Source: Platynereis dumerilii
Lineage: Eukaryota > Annelida > Polychaeta > Phyllodocida > Nereididae
Direction of reading: 5' to 3'
Length of the DNA stretch: 64,000 nt
Assembly: GCA_026936325.1 (NCBI GenBank)
Contig: JAPTHN010000006.1
Span: 33,139,849-33,203,848 of the forward strand
This document shows, piece after piece, positions 43,179 to 54,121 of this stretch. Numbering within the stretch: the stretch's first letter is position 1; every line of letters begins with the position of its first letter. The position numbers and the translations under genes were made by a program. Below the pieces are notes generated by a model. The model was given only the letters and a program-made list of their open reading frames with translations. It did not search any database and had not been told where the DNA came from.

Positions 43179-44837
43179 TCAAACCCCTACTCTTCCTCCT
43201 CGGATGCGTGCGGCCCCTGGCCTCTTTCTCGTACTCCTCCTCCTTGCAGCTTCCTCTTCCAGTGCCGTCCATGATATATCCTCTTTCACCTCTTTATCCT
43301 CCTCTTTCTCCATCTCCTCTTTCTCCTTTTCTCCTCCTCCTGCTCCTTCTGCAAGTGCCGCAATCTCTGACACCTCTCCTCTCTCTTTCCTAATTCTCGC
43401 ACCTCCTGGCCTCATCCTCAAACTCCTCCTCCTGGCAGCTTCTTTCTCTAACTCAGTCCAATCAAAGGTTGTATTCATTTTCTTCTTTTCGACTTCCCGT
43501 TTTTCGTTGCTGTGCTTCGTCACAATTTCCTTGTCCACTATGTCCACAACGTCTTCACATATCAGAAAAGACATCTTACCGCACCATTCAAGAGGACGCA
43601 AGTCAACAACACCGCCGGAGAAAAAAACAAGCTCTTGGATATTTGCAATCTCTTCTTTCTCATCTGCCTCCTCTTTCTCGTTCTCTACCTCCTCTTTCTC
43701 TTTCTTAACCGCCTCAATTTGCTCCTCCTCGTCAAGCTCCTCCTCTTTCTCTTCCACCTTCTCTTCCTCAATCTGTTCTTCTTCATCTGCAAGCTCCTCC
43801 TCAACATCTTTTAACTCCTCCTCTTCCTCTGTTGTCTTGGCAACAATCGCCTCCTCAACTTCCTCCTTTTCCACCACTTTCTCCTCCTCCACAGACTCCT
43901 GAACAAACTGATCTTTGTCATCCGCATCCTCCATCGTCACCTCTCTCCAGATGGCTTCTCCAAGCCTGTTCCTCTCAAGCTGCTCAATCTCCTTTTCTTC
44001 CTCCTTCTCCTCCTTCTCCTCCTTCTCCTCCTTCTCCTCCTTCTCCTCCTGCTCCTCTTCTTCCTCCTCCTCCTCTTCTCCTACAGAGTCAATTATTGAC
44101 ACGACATCCTCTGACCAGGTGTCGTCCTCTTTTTCCCATCTACAATTCCAGTCTTCCCACAGCTTAATGTCGCTGCAACTCCAGCTCTTACGAAAGATCA
44201 CTTTTTCTCGTACATCGAGCTGAGTGTTAGGACCTTTGTCAAAATCCATTTCAGAACTGGAGCTGCATTCGTAACTTCCTCCGTTCAGGAATGAAGGGGC
44301 CGATTCCTTATCTATTGGAATGTAGATTGGAAAGAATGATGCGCTTGCCAGGGGGAGCTTCATATCTGAGGCCTCGTCTTTCCACTCGATTTTAGGAGTA
44401 TCTGGCTTCCCAATCGATTTCTTCATGAATTTCGGTGAATAGATTGGAACAACCTTCAATTGGAGTTCCTCATCTTCCGATTTTCTTCCAGTTTTTGCTC
44501 TGAAGCAACCTGTTACGGCTGCGACTGCAGCTGAAAAATAAAGGCAAATGGGAAATTTTACTTTAGAAAATCATTCAGAACGTCTATTGATTTATCATGT
44601 TTTTGCAGCAGATTATTCAGAATAATAATTTTATATTTCGCAAATATATTTATTTAACTCACATTTTATATACTGTGCAAAGCCTACCAAATTTTTGGTG
44701 CTGGTCTATTAGCTGTGTTTAAGTTTGAATTTAGTAACTGTCTAGTTTATAAATAATTGTTGAGATAAAATGCAATGAAATTTACCATTGAAGAATCGCC
44801 GAGTGGCCCTCCGCTGTCTCTGCAACCTTCCTCCCAT
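43179..44837 (-). CDS. Acidic two-exon protein, paralogue copy 4 (467 aa), most divergent
   Basis: Exon 1 is 44786-44837 and again reads [17 protein letters not shown]. Exon 2 is 43179-44530, beginning AAVAAVTGCFRAKTGRK; the 255-bp intron is phase 1. The N-terminal region is clearly homologous but diverged; SWSCSDIKL and the WxxDW...W pattern are kept, while an extra segment VVPIYSPKFMKKSIGKP appears. The acidic tract is differently built and richer in V and A. Between tract and tail is a segment absent from the others (FFSGGVVDLRPLEWCGKMSF). Both C-terminal motifs are intact. It lies outside the duplicated block of copies 1 to 3. An open frame in the most divergent copy is the best evidence that the family is real and constrained. 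Confidence 0.8.
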
Positions 44838-44893
44838 TGACACAGTAAGCAAAATTGATAACAAGAAAATAAACAGCTTTCAAACAATCAAAA

Positions 44894-45034
44894 GATTATC
44901 CGAAAAATAACAGTACGTCTGCTTTCCGAAGACAACAAACATACAAAGAATCTAAAGTGAAAACGAGGCTTAATGGAGCTGGATGTGACACTGCCATTGC
45001 CATGGTATTGCCACCTAGTGAAGAGACACTAGCT
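44894..45034 (-). promoter_or_regulatory. Conserved 5' block, copy 4
   Basis: Matches the upstream blocks of copies 1 to 3 (cgtctgctttccgaagac, 'gaaaacgaggcttaatgg', ccacctag). Similarity ends near 45034, which marks the outer limit of the shared upstream sequence. Confidence 0.55.
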
Positions 45035-46007
45035 GACAAACACAATGTCATACAGTCTCTAACTTGAACAATCTTTTTGGGCAGAAATGATTTAATAACG
45101 TTTAAATAATGTCAGATAAATGCCCAATTTTAGTGGAAATAATTTTTGGATTTTTATTCTATCAAGACGAGTTTCTTTGTATTTATTTTTGAAGAATTGA
45201 ACCTTTAAAGGTTAAAAAAAAAGTCAACACTTCTCAAATATATTTCTTGTTTATGTTTGAAGTGGTGTGTCTGCCGCTGATCTTAGATATTGTGAATAGG
45301 CCTAATTTTATTTTTTCTAACAGTTCTCTTGAAGGATGATGGACCATGGTTTGATCTTGTCAAGATTGAGATTTTTTTTTTCTTCATAAGTTTGGGGTTT
45401 AGAAACCTCTGGTTTCCTTTAAAAGGTTTACTTAGTTTACTGAAGTTGACTTAGAAAATTAGTCATGCAGACCAGGCCGCCTTGGACTGGTCCAGTCCAC
45501 GGTCAAACCCTGGACTGCCAAAATATTGGATTTGTGAGATATTTTGCTTGACTTCTACTCCCCAAATTTATAGCCCAAGCCGGTGCTGATGGGGCATAAA
45601 ACACAAACTCAGGCAGAATGTCATTCAGATCAATGTTTAAATTACCTTTAGATTTCAGCAATAAATTAAGATTTTTTTATGAATCAGATTTTTACATTAT
45701 TTCAATATTGATATTATTGATATTCAACCGTAATTTAAATCAATGTGTTCTTGCTTTAGGGAGTGTTTAGAGTTGGTTTAGAATGTTGACTGAAAAACCA
45801 AAAAAGAGACTTTTAAAAATTTTGTTTCTGGAAGCTCAGCTTGACATTCAGTTTCAGACTTTAAAAAGAATGATTGAAATTAATTTTACCAACAATGTTT
45901 CACAAACCAACCAACATTAGATGTTCCTTAAACATACTAATGCGACTATTAAAAAACGTCAACATATATCTACAGAAGGTATTGAGTAAAAATTTAAGCG
46001 AAATCAA
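45035..46007. other. No recognised feature
   Basis: AT-rich sequence. No gene, tandem repeat or matched inverted repeats were seen. Confidence 0.4.
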
Positions 46008-46446
46008 TTAATATTTAGAGGTGGCACAAAGCCATTGAATTTTAACATGCGATTCGCCTGCATCAGACCTCAAAATCATCGGTATTTGCAAATCTTGCAA
46101 TAATGTCCAATTAATTATTTTGTTTAAATAACTTTTTTTTAGTATGTCAAGGACGCTCAATGAAGTCCTGATATTCGTTATGACTTTCAAAGTTTCGTAG
46201 AAGGTCAGCATAGATATTACATGCGTTAATTTTCATAAAAACAGGCATATATTTCCCATATTATGAATATAAATCAAAAATAACCTCCAGATATTACTTT
46301 GCCATGCCAACTTTATCATGTACTGCAGAAACGTAAAAAAATATTCACTTCGGAGAAAGATCTGGGAAATTGACAATTTTTTCAGTTGCGCGAATGGGGA
46401 ATTACATGATAAACTTCAAAGATTTTGTGCCACCGCTAAATATTAA
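46008..46446. mobile_element. TTAA-flanked MITE, 439 bp
   Basis: TTAATATTTAGAGGTGGCAC on the left is mirrored by GTGCCACCGCTAAATATTAA on the right. TTAA at both ends is the target preference of piggyBac and Kolobok-type elements. Non-coding. Confidence 0.85.
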
Positions 46447-46644
46447 CCGATTTGGCTGAAATTTTGTGTGTGTTTGTCTTACTTATGTGGTCATGAATTT
46501 CTACAGTGTAACTGTAATTAATAATAACTTTTTTTTCAAAGTGTCCATATGCGCGTAATGTGTGTAAAATATTAATTTGTAAACCATCCAATGACAGCAA
46601 ATTCTCAATTTTCCAGGTATCTGATCAACTGTCGATTCTATGTG

Positions 46645-47582
46645 TAGGGGGAACGGGGGCACATTGGGACGCTTTTAACGTCTACTAATTTTGCTCAATG
46701 CTGAAAGCACTGAAGAACTCAGACGTTTGCATGAATATCACCAATACTATTGAGCTTAAATGCAAGGTATAATAAACTAGACTGCACCTACCCTTTTGCA
46801 GCCAGAGAGTCGTAAAAATGACTGTCCCAATATGCCCCGGCTAAAACAGCCGGGGCACATTGGGACATCAATTAAAAAATCATTTTAACACTCCACGTGC
46901 AATAGATATCACATATAAGTAGTGCGTAAGATATTATACAGTGCATTATCACTTTGTAGTGCCAATAGTTCATAACTTTAACAGTTTTAATCATTTAAAT
47001 TAAACTGTCCTGGGTGCGGACATCTATGGAAGTAACACACAGTGCTTTGCGACAAATTTGTTCACAGAGCATGGTAATCCACTATGCCTCTATTCCCTGT
47101 GGCCTGAATACCTGTTGTGTGCTGTCCAAGGTCATTCAGTTTCCTTGGACACTTAAATTCTGCTATATTAAGGGTGTCCCAATGTGCCCCAAATTCACTG
47201 TCCCAATGAGCCCCGATATGACTTTTACACCAAAAGGCTAATTTCTCGGACACCAGTGAGTGTGTTTATCACGATAGCAATACGTAACTGTTCGTTACGA
47301 TATGTGAAATTCATACAAGCACCGAGAAAGCCTCATTGTTCATGGTTTGTCCACAGAATGGTTCAAATTGAACCCTTCCATATTTACTTTAGTGGTAGGA
47401 AAACAAACTTTTGCTCGCCATACTTCTGCATGTGGCTGTAATTTGTCTATAAAACCGTGGAAACTTCAGGATGTGAAATTACAAGATATGATGGCACTAC
47501 CATATCCTATACCTTGCCAGGATCCAAGAAAACCCCACCGTCCCACAGTGCCCGGCGTCCCAATGTGCCCCCGTTCCCCCTA
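46645..47582. mobile_element. TA-flanked TIR transposon, 'GGGGCACATTGGGAC' type, 938 bp
   Basis: The left TAGGGGGAACGGGGGCACAT and right ATGTGCCCCCGTTCCCCCTA ends are perfect inverted repeats bounded by TA. A related empty site lies near 40503 ('ctatgtgcaccctc'), supporting TA as the target. Internal copies of the end motif occur near 46823-46867 (a hairpin) and 47171-47215. No transposase. Confidence 0.9.
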
Positions 47583-47809
47583 CCCTCTGAGAAATGATTG
47601 TTTTCTCACCAGATGAAATATACATTGTTTTTAATACTTATCAATGATCCTAAAGAATAAAATAACGTGCAAGCACTTTAAAGAGATGCTTGTAGATACT
47701 CTCCCTATCTACCCTTTTGCCTGTCTGTCTGTCTAGGTGTGTACATCTACATGGATCTATCTATGTCTCCATCTATATAATTATGATCTATATTTTGTCT
47801 TCTTTCTTT

Positions 47810-48240
47810 TTGTTCTCCCTAGTTCCATTCTTTTAACCTTCTTTCCGTCCCTTCCTGAATCCTTCCTTTCTCCCTTCCGTTCTCTGTTCCGTTCTCTCTT
47901 CCTTTCTCCCTTCCTGTCTCCCTTCTTTCTCCCTTCCTTTGTCCCTTCCTTTCTCCCTTCCTTTCTCCCTTCCTTTCTCCCTTCCTTTCTCCGTTATTTC
48001 TCCCTTCCTTTCCCCCGTATTTCCAGGGTTGTCAGTTTAAGCAGTGATATTTAAATCATGATTGAAATAACGATTTTAATGGAGTAAAACCCTGATTTAT
48101 TTGTATCAAGCTATTCGATTTAAAATCATGATTTGTATAACTGGTTTTTTAAAATAAAAATCAGCAACCCTGCTCTCTTTCCTTCCTTACCCCGTTCCTT
48201 AACCCCTTTCTTCCTCTCTTCCTTCCTCCTTCTGTGACAC
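47810..48240. repeat. Pyrimidine-rich CCTT/CTTTCTCC tract
   Basis: Nearly uninterrupted pyrimidines from 47815 to 48015 in 'cttcctttctcc' units, then a second shorter tract at 48165-48235. The 105-codon ORF across it is low complexity. Confidence 0.9.
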
Positions 48241-48978
48241 ACCCACTTGGGTTTTGTTTATGTGCTAAAAATAGCAGCAGCAGGTAGCAGTGGGCAATCA
48301 CGCTAGACCACTGCATGAAAACATGCAGGGTTGTGATCAATGTTGCTCTATCTTTAATGTTTGACTTGAATGTGATTATTGCATATTAAACTAATGAGTA
48401 CACTACAGATATAATAAGTTAGACTGTAGAGATTAGTGTGGTGGACCTGACAACAGCATTAGCCCACCGCAAAATGCCCCTTTAGCTGTAAACTATGCGA
48501 AAAGTAGGTCAGCATGACCCAGTAAACTGCATTGCTGTGATTGACCTTTGACCTGAAGAAAGTCAGCCCGTTTGTTTTCATTATTATTTTTAGAGATCTC
48601 AGAAAGGCACCAAAAGTTGATGAACGCAAGTAAAAATTCTCATGAGGCTGTATGTTAAGTTGCAATGACAGAGGTGATACAGCACGATTTTGGCAGATGG
48701 CATAAGTAGGCCCCATTTAACCTCATAATTCCCAAATGGAGGTCCCATATGGGAGTTCAAGGAGTTATGAAATGTTATGAAGTTTTAAAATTTTTATAGG
48801 AACAATAGGGAATTGCTGGATATTGAAACTATATCCAGGGATTTTGTGGGATTGATCTGACTAATTGGGGATAATGGGATATGTGTGAACTTTTGGAAAC
48901 TGTCAGGGAAATAATTGGGATATTCAGGACTTGCGGGAATTAGAAGTTCCGATTTGAGCCACCAGTGTGAAATAATAA
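48241..48978. other. No gene; relic of the 'gggaatt' repeat element
   Basis: 'ggccccatttaacctcataa' at about 48710 is the inverse of the block at about 63782-63806. The following 48830-48960 has degenerate 'gggatt/ggaatt' units like those at 63370-63790, so both are copies of one element. Confidence 0.5.
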
Positions 48979-49273
48979 GGGGCCGACCAGATGATAGTCG
49001 GGGGGGGGGGGCGCTATGGACTTTAATTGTGGGAGACAAACTTTTTTTGTTCGCGGCACATCGATGAATTATTTTTTTCGCATGCTCACTTGCGACAAAC
49101 TTTTGAATCTGAATTTTAACATTACTGTACCCTAGCTACAGGTTGAACCAATTTTTTTTTTCCATGTGTTGAACAATCTTTTTTTTTTTTCAGTGTTTTT
49201 TTTTTCACCAAATTTTTTTTTTCATCAAATGTCCATAGCCCCCCCCCCCAAAGATCATCTGGTCGGCCCCTAA
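48976..49273. mobile_element. MITE, 292 bp, 3-bp TAA target duplication
   Basis: The element spans 48979-49270, starts GGGGCCGACCAGATGAT and ends ATCATCTGGTCGGCCCC, with G10/C9 runs just inside. TAA flanks both sides, as in PIF/Harbinger-type MITEs. Confidence 0.85.
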
Positions 49274-49486
49274 CATACACTTTTTCAGATCTGTGTGCAA
49301 TGATTGTTGTCTGTGACAAAAACAACACCCAATCGGTGCATCACAGTTTGTCTGTTTGTTTGTTTTAGTTAACATAATAGATTTCTTGACAATTAAAGGA
49401 TTGATCCACAACTTAAATATACAGAGCACTTAAATATCACCTTAAATGATATTTTGCAATCAATTGTTCTGACTGCATTGCAACAG

Positions 49487-49530
49487 GATTCTGATGCTGT
49501 GGCCAGGTTGCATTCACCAGAAATGTTAAG
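49487..49530 (+). CDS. PIGK: Tentative PIGK exon 11
   Basis: After 'ttgcaacag' the sequence reads DSDAVARLHSPEML in phase 0 and ends 'aag' before gtactt, leaving two bases. Phase fits exon 10 upstream and the candidate exon at 62057. At 44 nt with a weak acceptor and no homology, it is only a suggestion. Confidence 0.25.
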
Positions 49531-50922
49531 GTACTTTTTCTTGTTTATTTAAATGTAGCAGATTGGTGATATACTGAAAGACAGGCACATGATAGGCTAC
49601 TAACAAAGCAAATGCTTAGTTTGACAAAAAATAAAATTCAATGAGTGTTTCTATATATATCAAAAGTTTATATCAAAATCAGAAGGTTATATAATCTAAT
49701 TATGGTTTACTATTTTTGTTAGCCTTTTAAAAACCTTTTGTAAGACTCTTACTGCATGCTGGCCATTGATGACAATGATAAAAAACAGGATGTGCAGCAG
49801 CAAACCTTCAGCATTTAGCTGTGACTCTGCCAACAGCTAAAACAATCTGCATGTCTTATGTATTGTAGTTTCTTTTGGTAGGTGGGTGTCTGGAAAAATT
49901 TGTTTTGTTTACAGGCCAGCTTGATAAGCCTCGCTTCTCAGGTCTAAATAAATATACATACATACAATAGAGGCGTCCCACTTGATGTTTTAATTCATAT
50001 GGTACTACTTCAGTTCCTTTTAAAACATTGGAAGAATGAAAATAAGCTCTTTTCAATACTGGAGCAGATCTAAAAAAAAAAGTTTACCTTTGATGATGAA
50101 ATTTGCTAATGTTGCTTTTCCTAAATACTGAAGATAAGCTTTTGTTGGACATAAATTTTAAAAGAAGTCATAAGTTTGGGGAAAATACAAGAAATTATTC
50201 TGTGACATACCAGGAATGTCATTTTTGGAGTTAGACAGGTATTAAACCTCTTCCAAGTCAGCAATTTTTCTGAAAGCGACTGACTCTCAGCTGAATTTGC
50301 ACAATAACTTTGCAAGCAATCTATTAATATAGAATATGGACAGAAAAGAAACAGGTCTATAGTTGCAGAAGAGGCCACGTAGGACAGGCCTAATGTTTTC
50401 TTTTGCTGGTGTCTGACACTGTCTGTTCTTCCGTCTGTTTGTCTGTCACTCTGGCTGTCCATCTGTACTGGCTAATGAAACACTGTAGTCTTGCAATCAC
50501 CACTACAACAAAGAACTGATTTGATTTTGATAAGCATCCATGCAGTGGATAAGGCACAATGGGACAGTTATGAAAATTGTTTTAAAAATTTTGGTGCAGG
50601 TTCCGTTAATATGCTCCCAAAAAGTTATTGCACATTTCACAAAGACAGTACTTATTGACAATTGATCAAAAAGATAACTATTATCGATCAACTTCAATGC
50701 CGCTATTGTGGTGTTTCACCTGAGCCTGAAGGTCTCAGTGGCCTTGAGAAGACATCCTTGGAGCTTATTGACTCTAAAGAAGAAGGACATCAAATTCCTA
50801 TAATATCACCATTGGACAGTTACACAATAGTCCCATACAAGCTGTATCAAATTGGTGTGAAAGGGGTGTAAGAAGTAATGCACAAACTTGTTCTAACTGA
50901 TTGCTATGGTTTTTTTTTCTGA
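49531..50922. other. No recognised gene
   Basis: Only AT-rich sequence and short ORFs. A 69-codon ORF ending at 50871 (CRYCGVSPEPEGLSGLEK...) has a more protein-like composition but no recognised family. Confidence 0.35.
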
Positions 50923-50967
50923 AGTTTTTTCAAGTATTAACATTTATTGTTAATACTTGAAAAAACT
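50923..50967. repeat. Perfect 20-bp hairpin
   Basis: Arms agttttttcaagtattaaca and its exact complement are separated by 'tttat'. Confidence 0.9.
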
Positions 50968-51195
50968 CAGTGCAAGAATGGTCATTTACTTCTTTTGCAA
51001 TCGTAAGCGATTATTCAATCTTTTGACTTCATTCTGAATCTGTAGTCACTTTGATTTGAACTGGCCTCCCAGCTTACCTAGTTGTTCTTAGCCTTTGTTT
51101 TCCAAAGGCTTTGTTACATTGCCACAAAACAGACAAAAAATGGGAAGACCACTGCAGAAGCATTGGCAGAGAATGTTTTATCAGATCCAATTACT

Positions 51196-51418
51196 CCAGA
51201 TGCATGTGGGAGGAGGGTTGGTCTAGTGGTAGCATGCTGGACTGCCAATCGCTGGGTCCAGTGTTCGAATCCAGCTCTTGACGGGTCACTTGGACCTATG
51301 TTGGATGGTTGTTTCAATCATCCTTCACTTCATTGCCGTGTCCTCCCCCGGTACTAATTAGCCCACCGAGTGCATAAATACAGGATGTAAAGCCTTAATC
51401 ATCCATCCAGATGCATGT
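51196..51418 (+). mobile_element. tRNA-derived SINE, copy C, with 12-bp TSD
   Basis: The SINE body is 51208-51406. A box (tggtctagtggtag), B box (tgttcgaatcc), the body block 'cctatgttggatggttgttt' and an ATCC tail match copy A. Perfect 12-bp direct repeats ccagatgcatgt flank it (51196-51207 and 51407-51418), as expected from LINE-mediated insertion. Confidence 0.93.
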
Positions 51419-51442
51419 TCTTCAGCAACTTTTTTTTTTCAT

Positions 51443-51605
51443 CAGTGGCGTCAGTGTAGGTGAGGCTGGTCGGCATTTGCCCCACCACTTTTTGGCCAAA
51501 TTGCACATTTCTGAATCGAAATAAAAAATATTTTTTCACTAACACCTGCCATGAAGGTGTGACCACTATTTGCCTCTCCACCTTAAAATGAAACTGACGC
51601 CCCTG
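51443..51605. mobile_element. hAT MITE, reversed copy of the 14181 family
   Basis: Starts CAGTGGCGTCAGTGTAGGTG and ends ACTGACGCCCCTG, the inverse of 14181-14345. No matching 8-bp flanks were found, so one side may be altered. Confidence 0.8.
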
Positions 51606-51879
51606 ACTGGTATCAACTTTATTGCCAGTTGAACACTCTGAAAATAGTCTTGTATGCAGTGTTCCAAGTTCTTTCATCAAATTTATTAGTTTTTCCATCA
51701 CCTGCGCCAAAAGGCCATTTTGTGGTTTGAAAAGGAATTCTGAGATTTATGCTCCATATTTTTACTACAGCTGGGCACTCAGAGAATTAGTCATTATCAA
51801 GGGGATGTGAACTTAGGACAATACGCCACCTCCATTTTGAACCCCTGGATTCTTGTTCATTAATTGTACATTTAACCCC

Positions 51880-54121
51880 AAGGTGAGATGGGACTGGGGA
51901 TGACCACCAGTTCATGGCAATTGTGGCAATCCTTCCATGACTTCAGGATAGGCTTTTACCAGTTCATGGTAATTGTGGCAATCCTTTTCATGACTTCAAC
52001 AGGTGTTTTTGCATTAATTGCATATTTTAGCCGCGCCATGTGGTGGGACTGGAGTTGGCAACCAGTCAATGGTAATTGTAGCAATCCTTTTCATGACTTC
52101 AACAGGTGCTTTTGCATTAATTGCATATTTTAGTCCCATCATGTGGTGGGACTGGAGTTGGCAACCAGACAATGATAATTGTGGCAATCCTTTTCATGAC
52201 TTCAACACGTGTTTTTGCATTAATCGCATATTTTAGTCCCGCCATGTGGTGGGACTGGAGTTGGCAACCAGTTCATGGTAATTGTGGCAATCCTTTTCAT
52301 GACTTCAACAGGTGTTTTTGCATTAATCACATATTTTAGTCCCGCCATGTGGTGGGACTGCAGTTGGTAACCAGTTCATGGTAATTGTGGCAATCCTTTT
52401 CATGACTTCAACAGGTGTTTTTGCATTAATTGCATATTTTAGTCCCGTCATGTGGTGGGACTGGAGTTGGCAACCAGTTCATGGTAATTGTGGCAATCCT
52501 TTTCATAACTTCAACCGGTAATTTTGCATTAATTGCACATTTTAGTCCCGCCACGTGGTTGGACTGGAGTTGGCAACCGGTTCATGGTAATTGTTTCAAT
52601 CCTTTTCATTACTTCAAGAGGTGTTTTTGTATTAATTGCACATTTTAGTCCCGTCATGTGGCTGGACTGCAGTTGGTAACCAGTTCATGGTAATTGTAGC
52701 AATCCTTTTCATGACTTCAACAGGTGTTTTTGCATTAATTGCATATTTAAGTCCTGCCATGTGGTGGGACTGCAGTTGGTAACCAGTTCATGGTAATTGT
52801 GGCAATCCTTTTCATGGCTTCAACAGGTGTTATTGCATTAATCGCATATTTTAGTCCCGCCATGTGGTGGGACTGCAGTTGGCAACCAGTTCATGGTAAT
52901 TGTGGCAATCCTTTTCATGACTTCAACAGGTGTTTTTGCATTAATCACATATTTTAGTCCCGCCATGTGGTGGGACTGCAGTTGGTAACCAGTTCATGGT
53001 AATTGTGGCAATCCTTTTCATGACTTCAACAGGTGTTTTTGCATTAATCGCATATTTTAGTCCCGTCATGTGGTGGGACTGCAGCTGGTAACCAGTTCAT
53101 GGTAATTGTTTCAATCCTTTTCATTACTTCAAGAGGTGTTTTTGTATTAATTGCACATTTTAGTCCCGTCATGTGGCTGGAATGCAGTTGCTAACCAGTT
53201 CATGGTAATTGTAGCAATCCTTTTCATGACTTCAACAGGTGTTTTTGCATTAATTGCATATTTTAGTCCCGTCATGTGGTGGGACTGCAGCTGGTAACCA
53301 GTTCATGGTAATTGTGGCAATCCTTTTCATGACTTCAACAGGTGTTTTTGCATTAATTGCATATTTTAGTCCCATCATGTGGTGGGACTGCAGTTGGCAA
53401 CCAGTTCATGGTAATTGTGGCAATCCTTTTCATGACTTCAACAGGTGTTTTTGCATTAATCGCATATTTTAGTCCCGCCATGTGGTGGGACTGCAGTTGG
53501 CAACCAGTTCATGGTAATTGTGGCAATCCTTTTCATGACTTCAACAGGTGTTTTTGCATTAATCGCATATTTTAGTCCCGCCATGTGCTGGGACAGCAGT
53601 CGGCAACCAGTTCATAATAATTGTGGCAATCCTTTTCATGACTTCAACAGGTGTTTTTACATTAATTGCATATTTTAGTCCCGCCATGTGATGGGACTGC
53701 AGTTGGCAACCAGTTCATGGTAATTGTGGCAATGCTTTTCATGACTTCAACATGAGTTTTTGTATTAATTGCACATTTTAGTACCTCCTATATGGTGGGA
53801 CTGGAGTTTGCAACTAGTTCTTGGTAATTGTGGCAATCCTTTCCATGACTTTAGGATGGGTTTTCATTAATTGTACAATTTAGCCCTACCATTTGATGGG
53901 ACTGGGAATGGCCACCAATTCATGGTAATTGTGGCAATCCTTTCCATGGCTTTAGGATGGGTTTTTCTTTAATAGAACACTTTAGCCCGACCATGTGATG
54001 GGACAGGGGACGTCCACCAGTTCACTGCAATTGTGGCCATCTTTTCTATGAATTCAGAATAGGTTTTTCATCAGTTGCACATTTAGTCCAGCCATGTGAT
54101 GGGACTGGAGTGACCACCAGT
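51880..54121. repeat. 103-bp satellite array, about 21 monomers
   Basis: The monomer runs 'gcattaattgcatatttt' - 'agtcccgccatgtggtggga' - 'ccagttcatggtaattgtgg' - 'caatccttttcatgacttca'. Most spacing is exactly 103 bp. Each monomer contains a near-perfect dyad around agtcccRccatg/tggtgggact. The edges (51880-51960 and 53760-54120) are more diverged. A variant monomer recurs exactly 515 bp apart. Confidence 0.95.

Noticed and set aside
47737-48054. 105-codon ORF
   Set aside because: Read-through of a CCTT-type microsatellite.
51888-53575. Repeated 72-codon ORFs spaced 103 bp apart
   Set aside because: By-product of a satellite whose monomer length (103) is not a multiple of three; no initiation context or domain.
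51880-54121. CRISPR-like regular repetition
   Set aside because: The repeats are head-to-tail with no unique spacers, in an animal genome; the same holds for the 46-bp array at 58195-59060.
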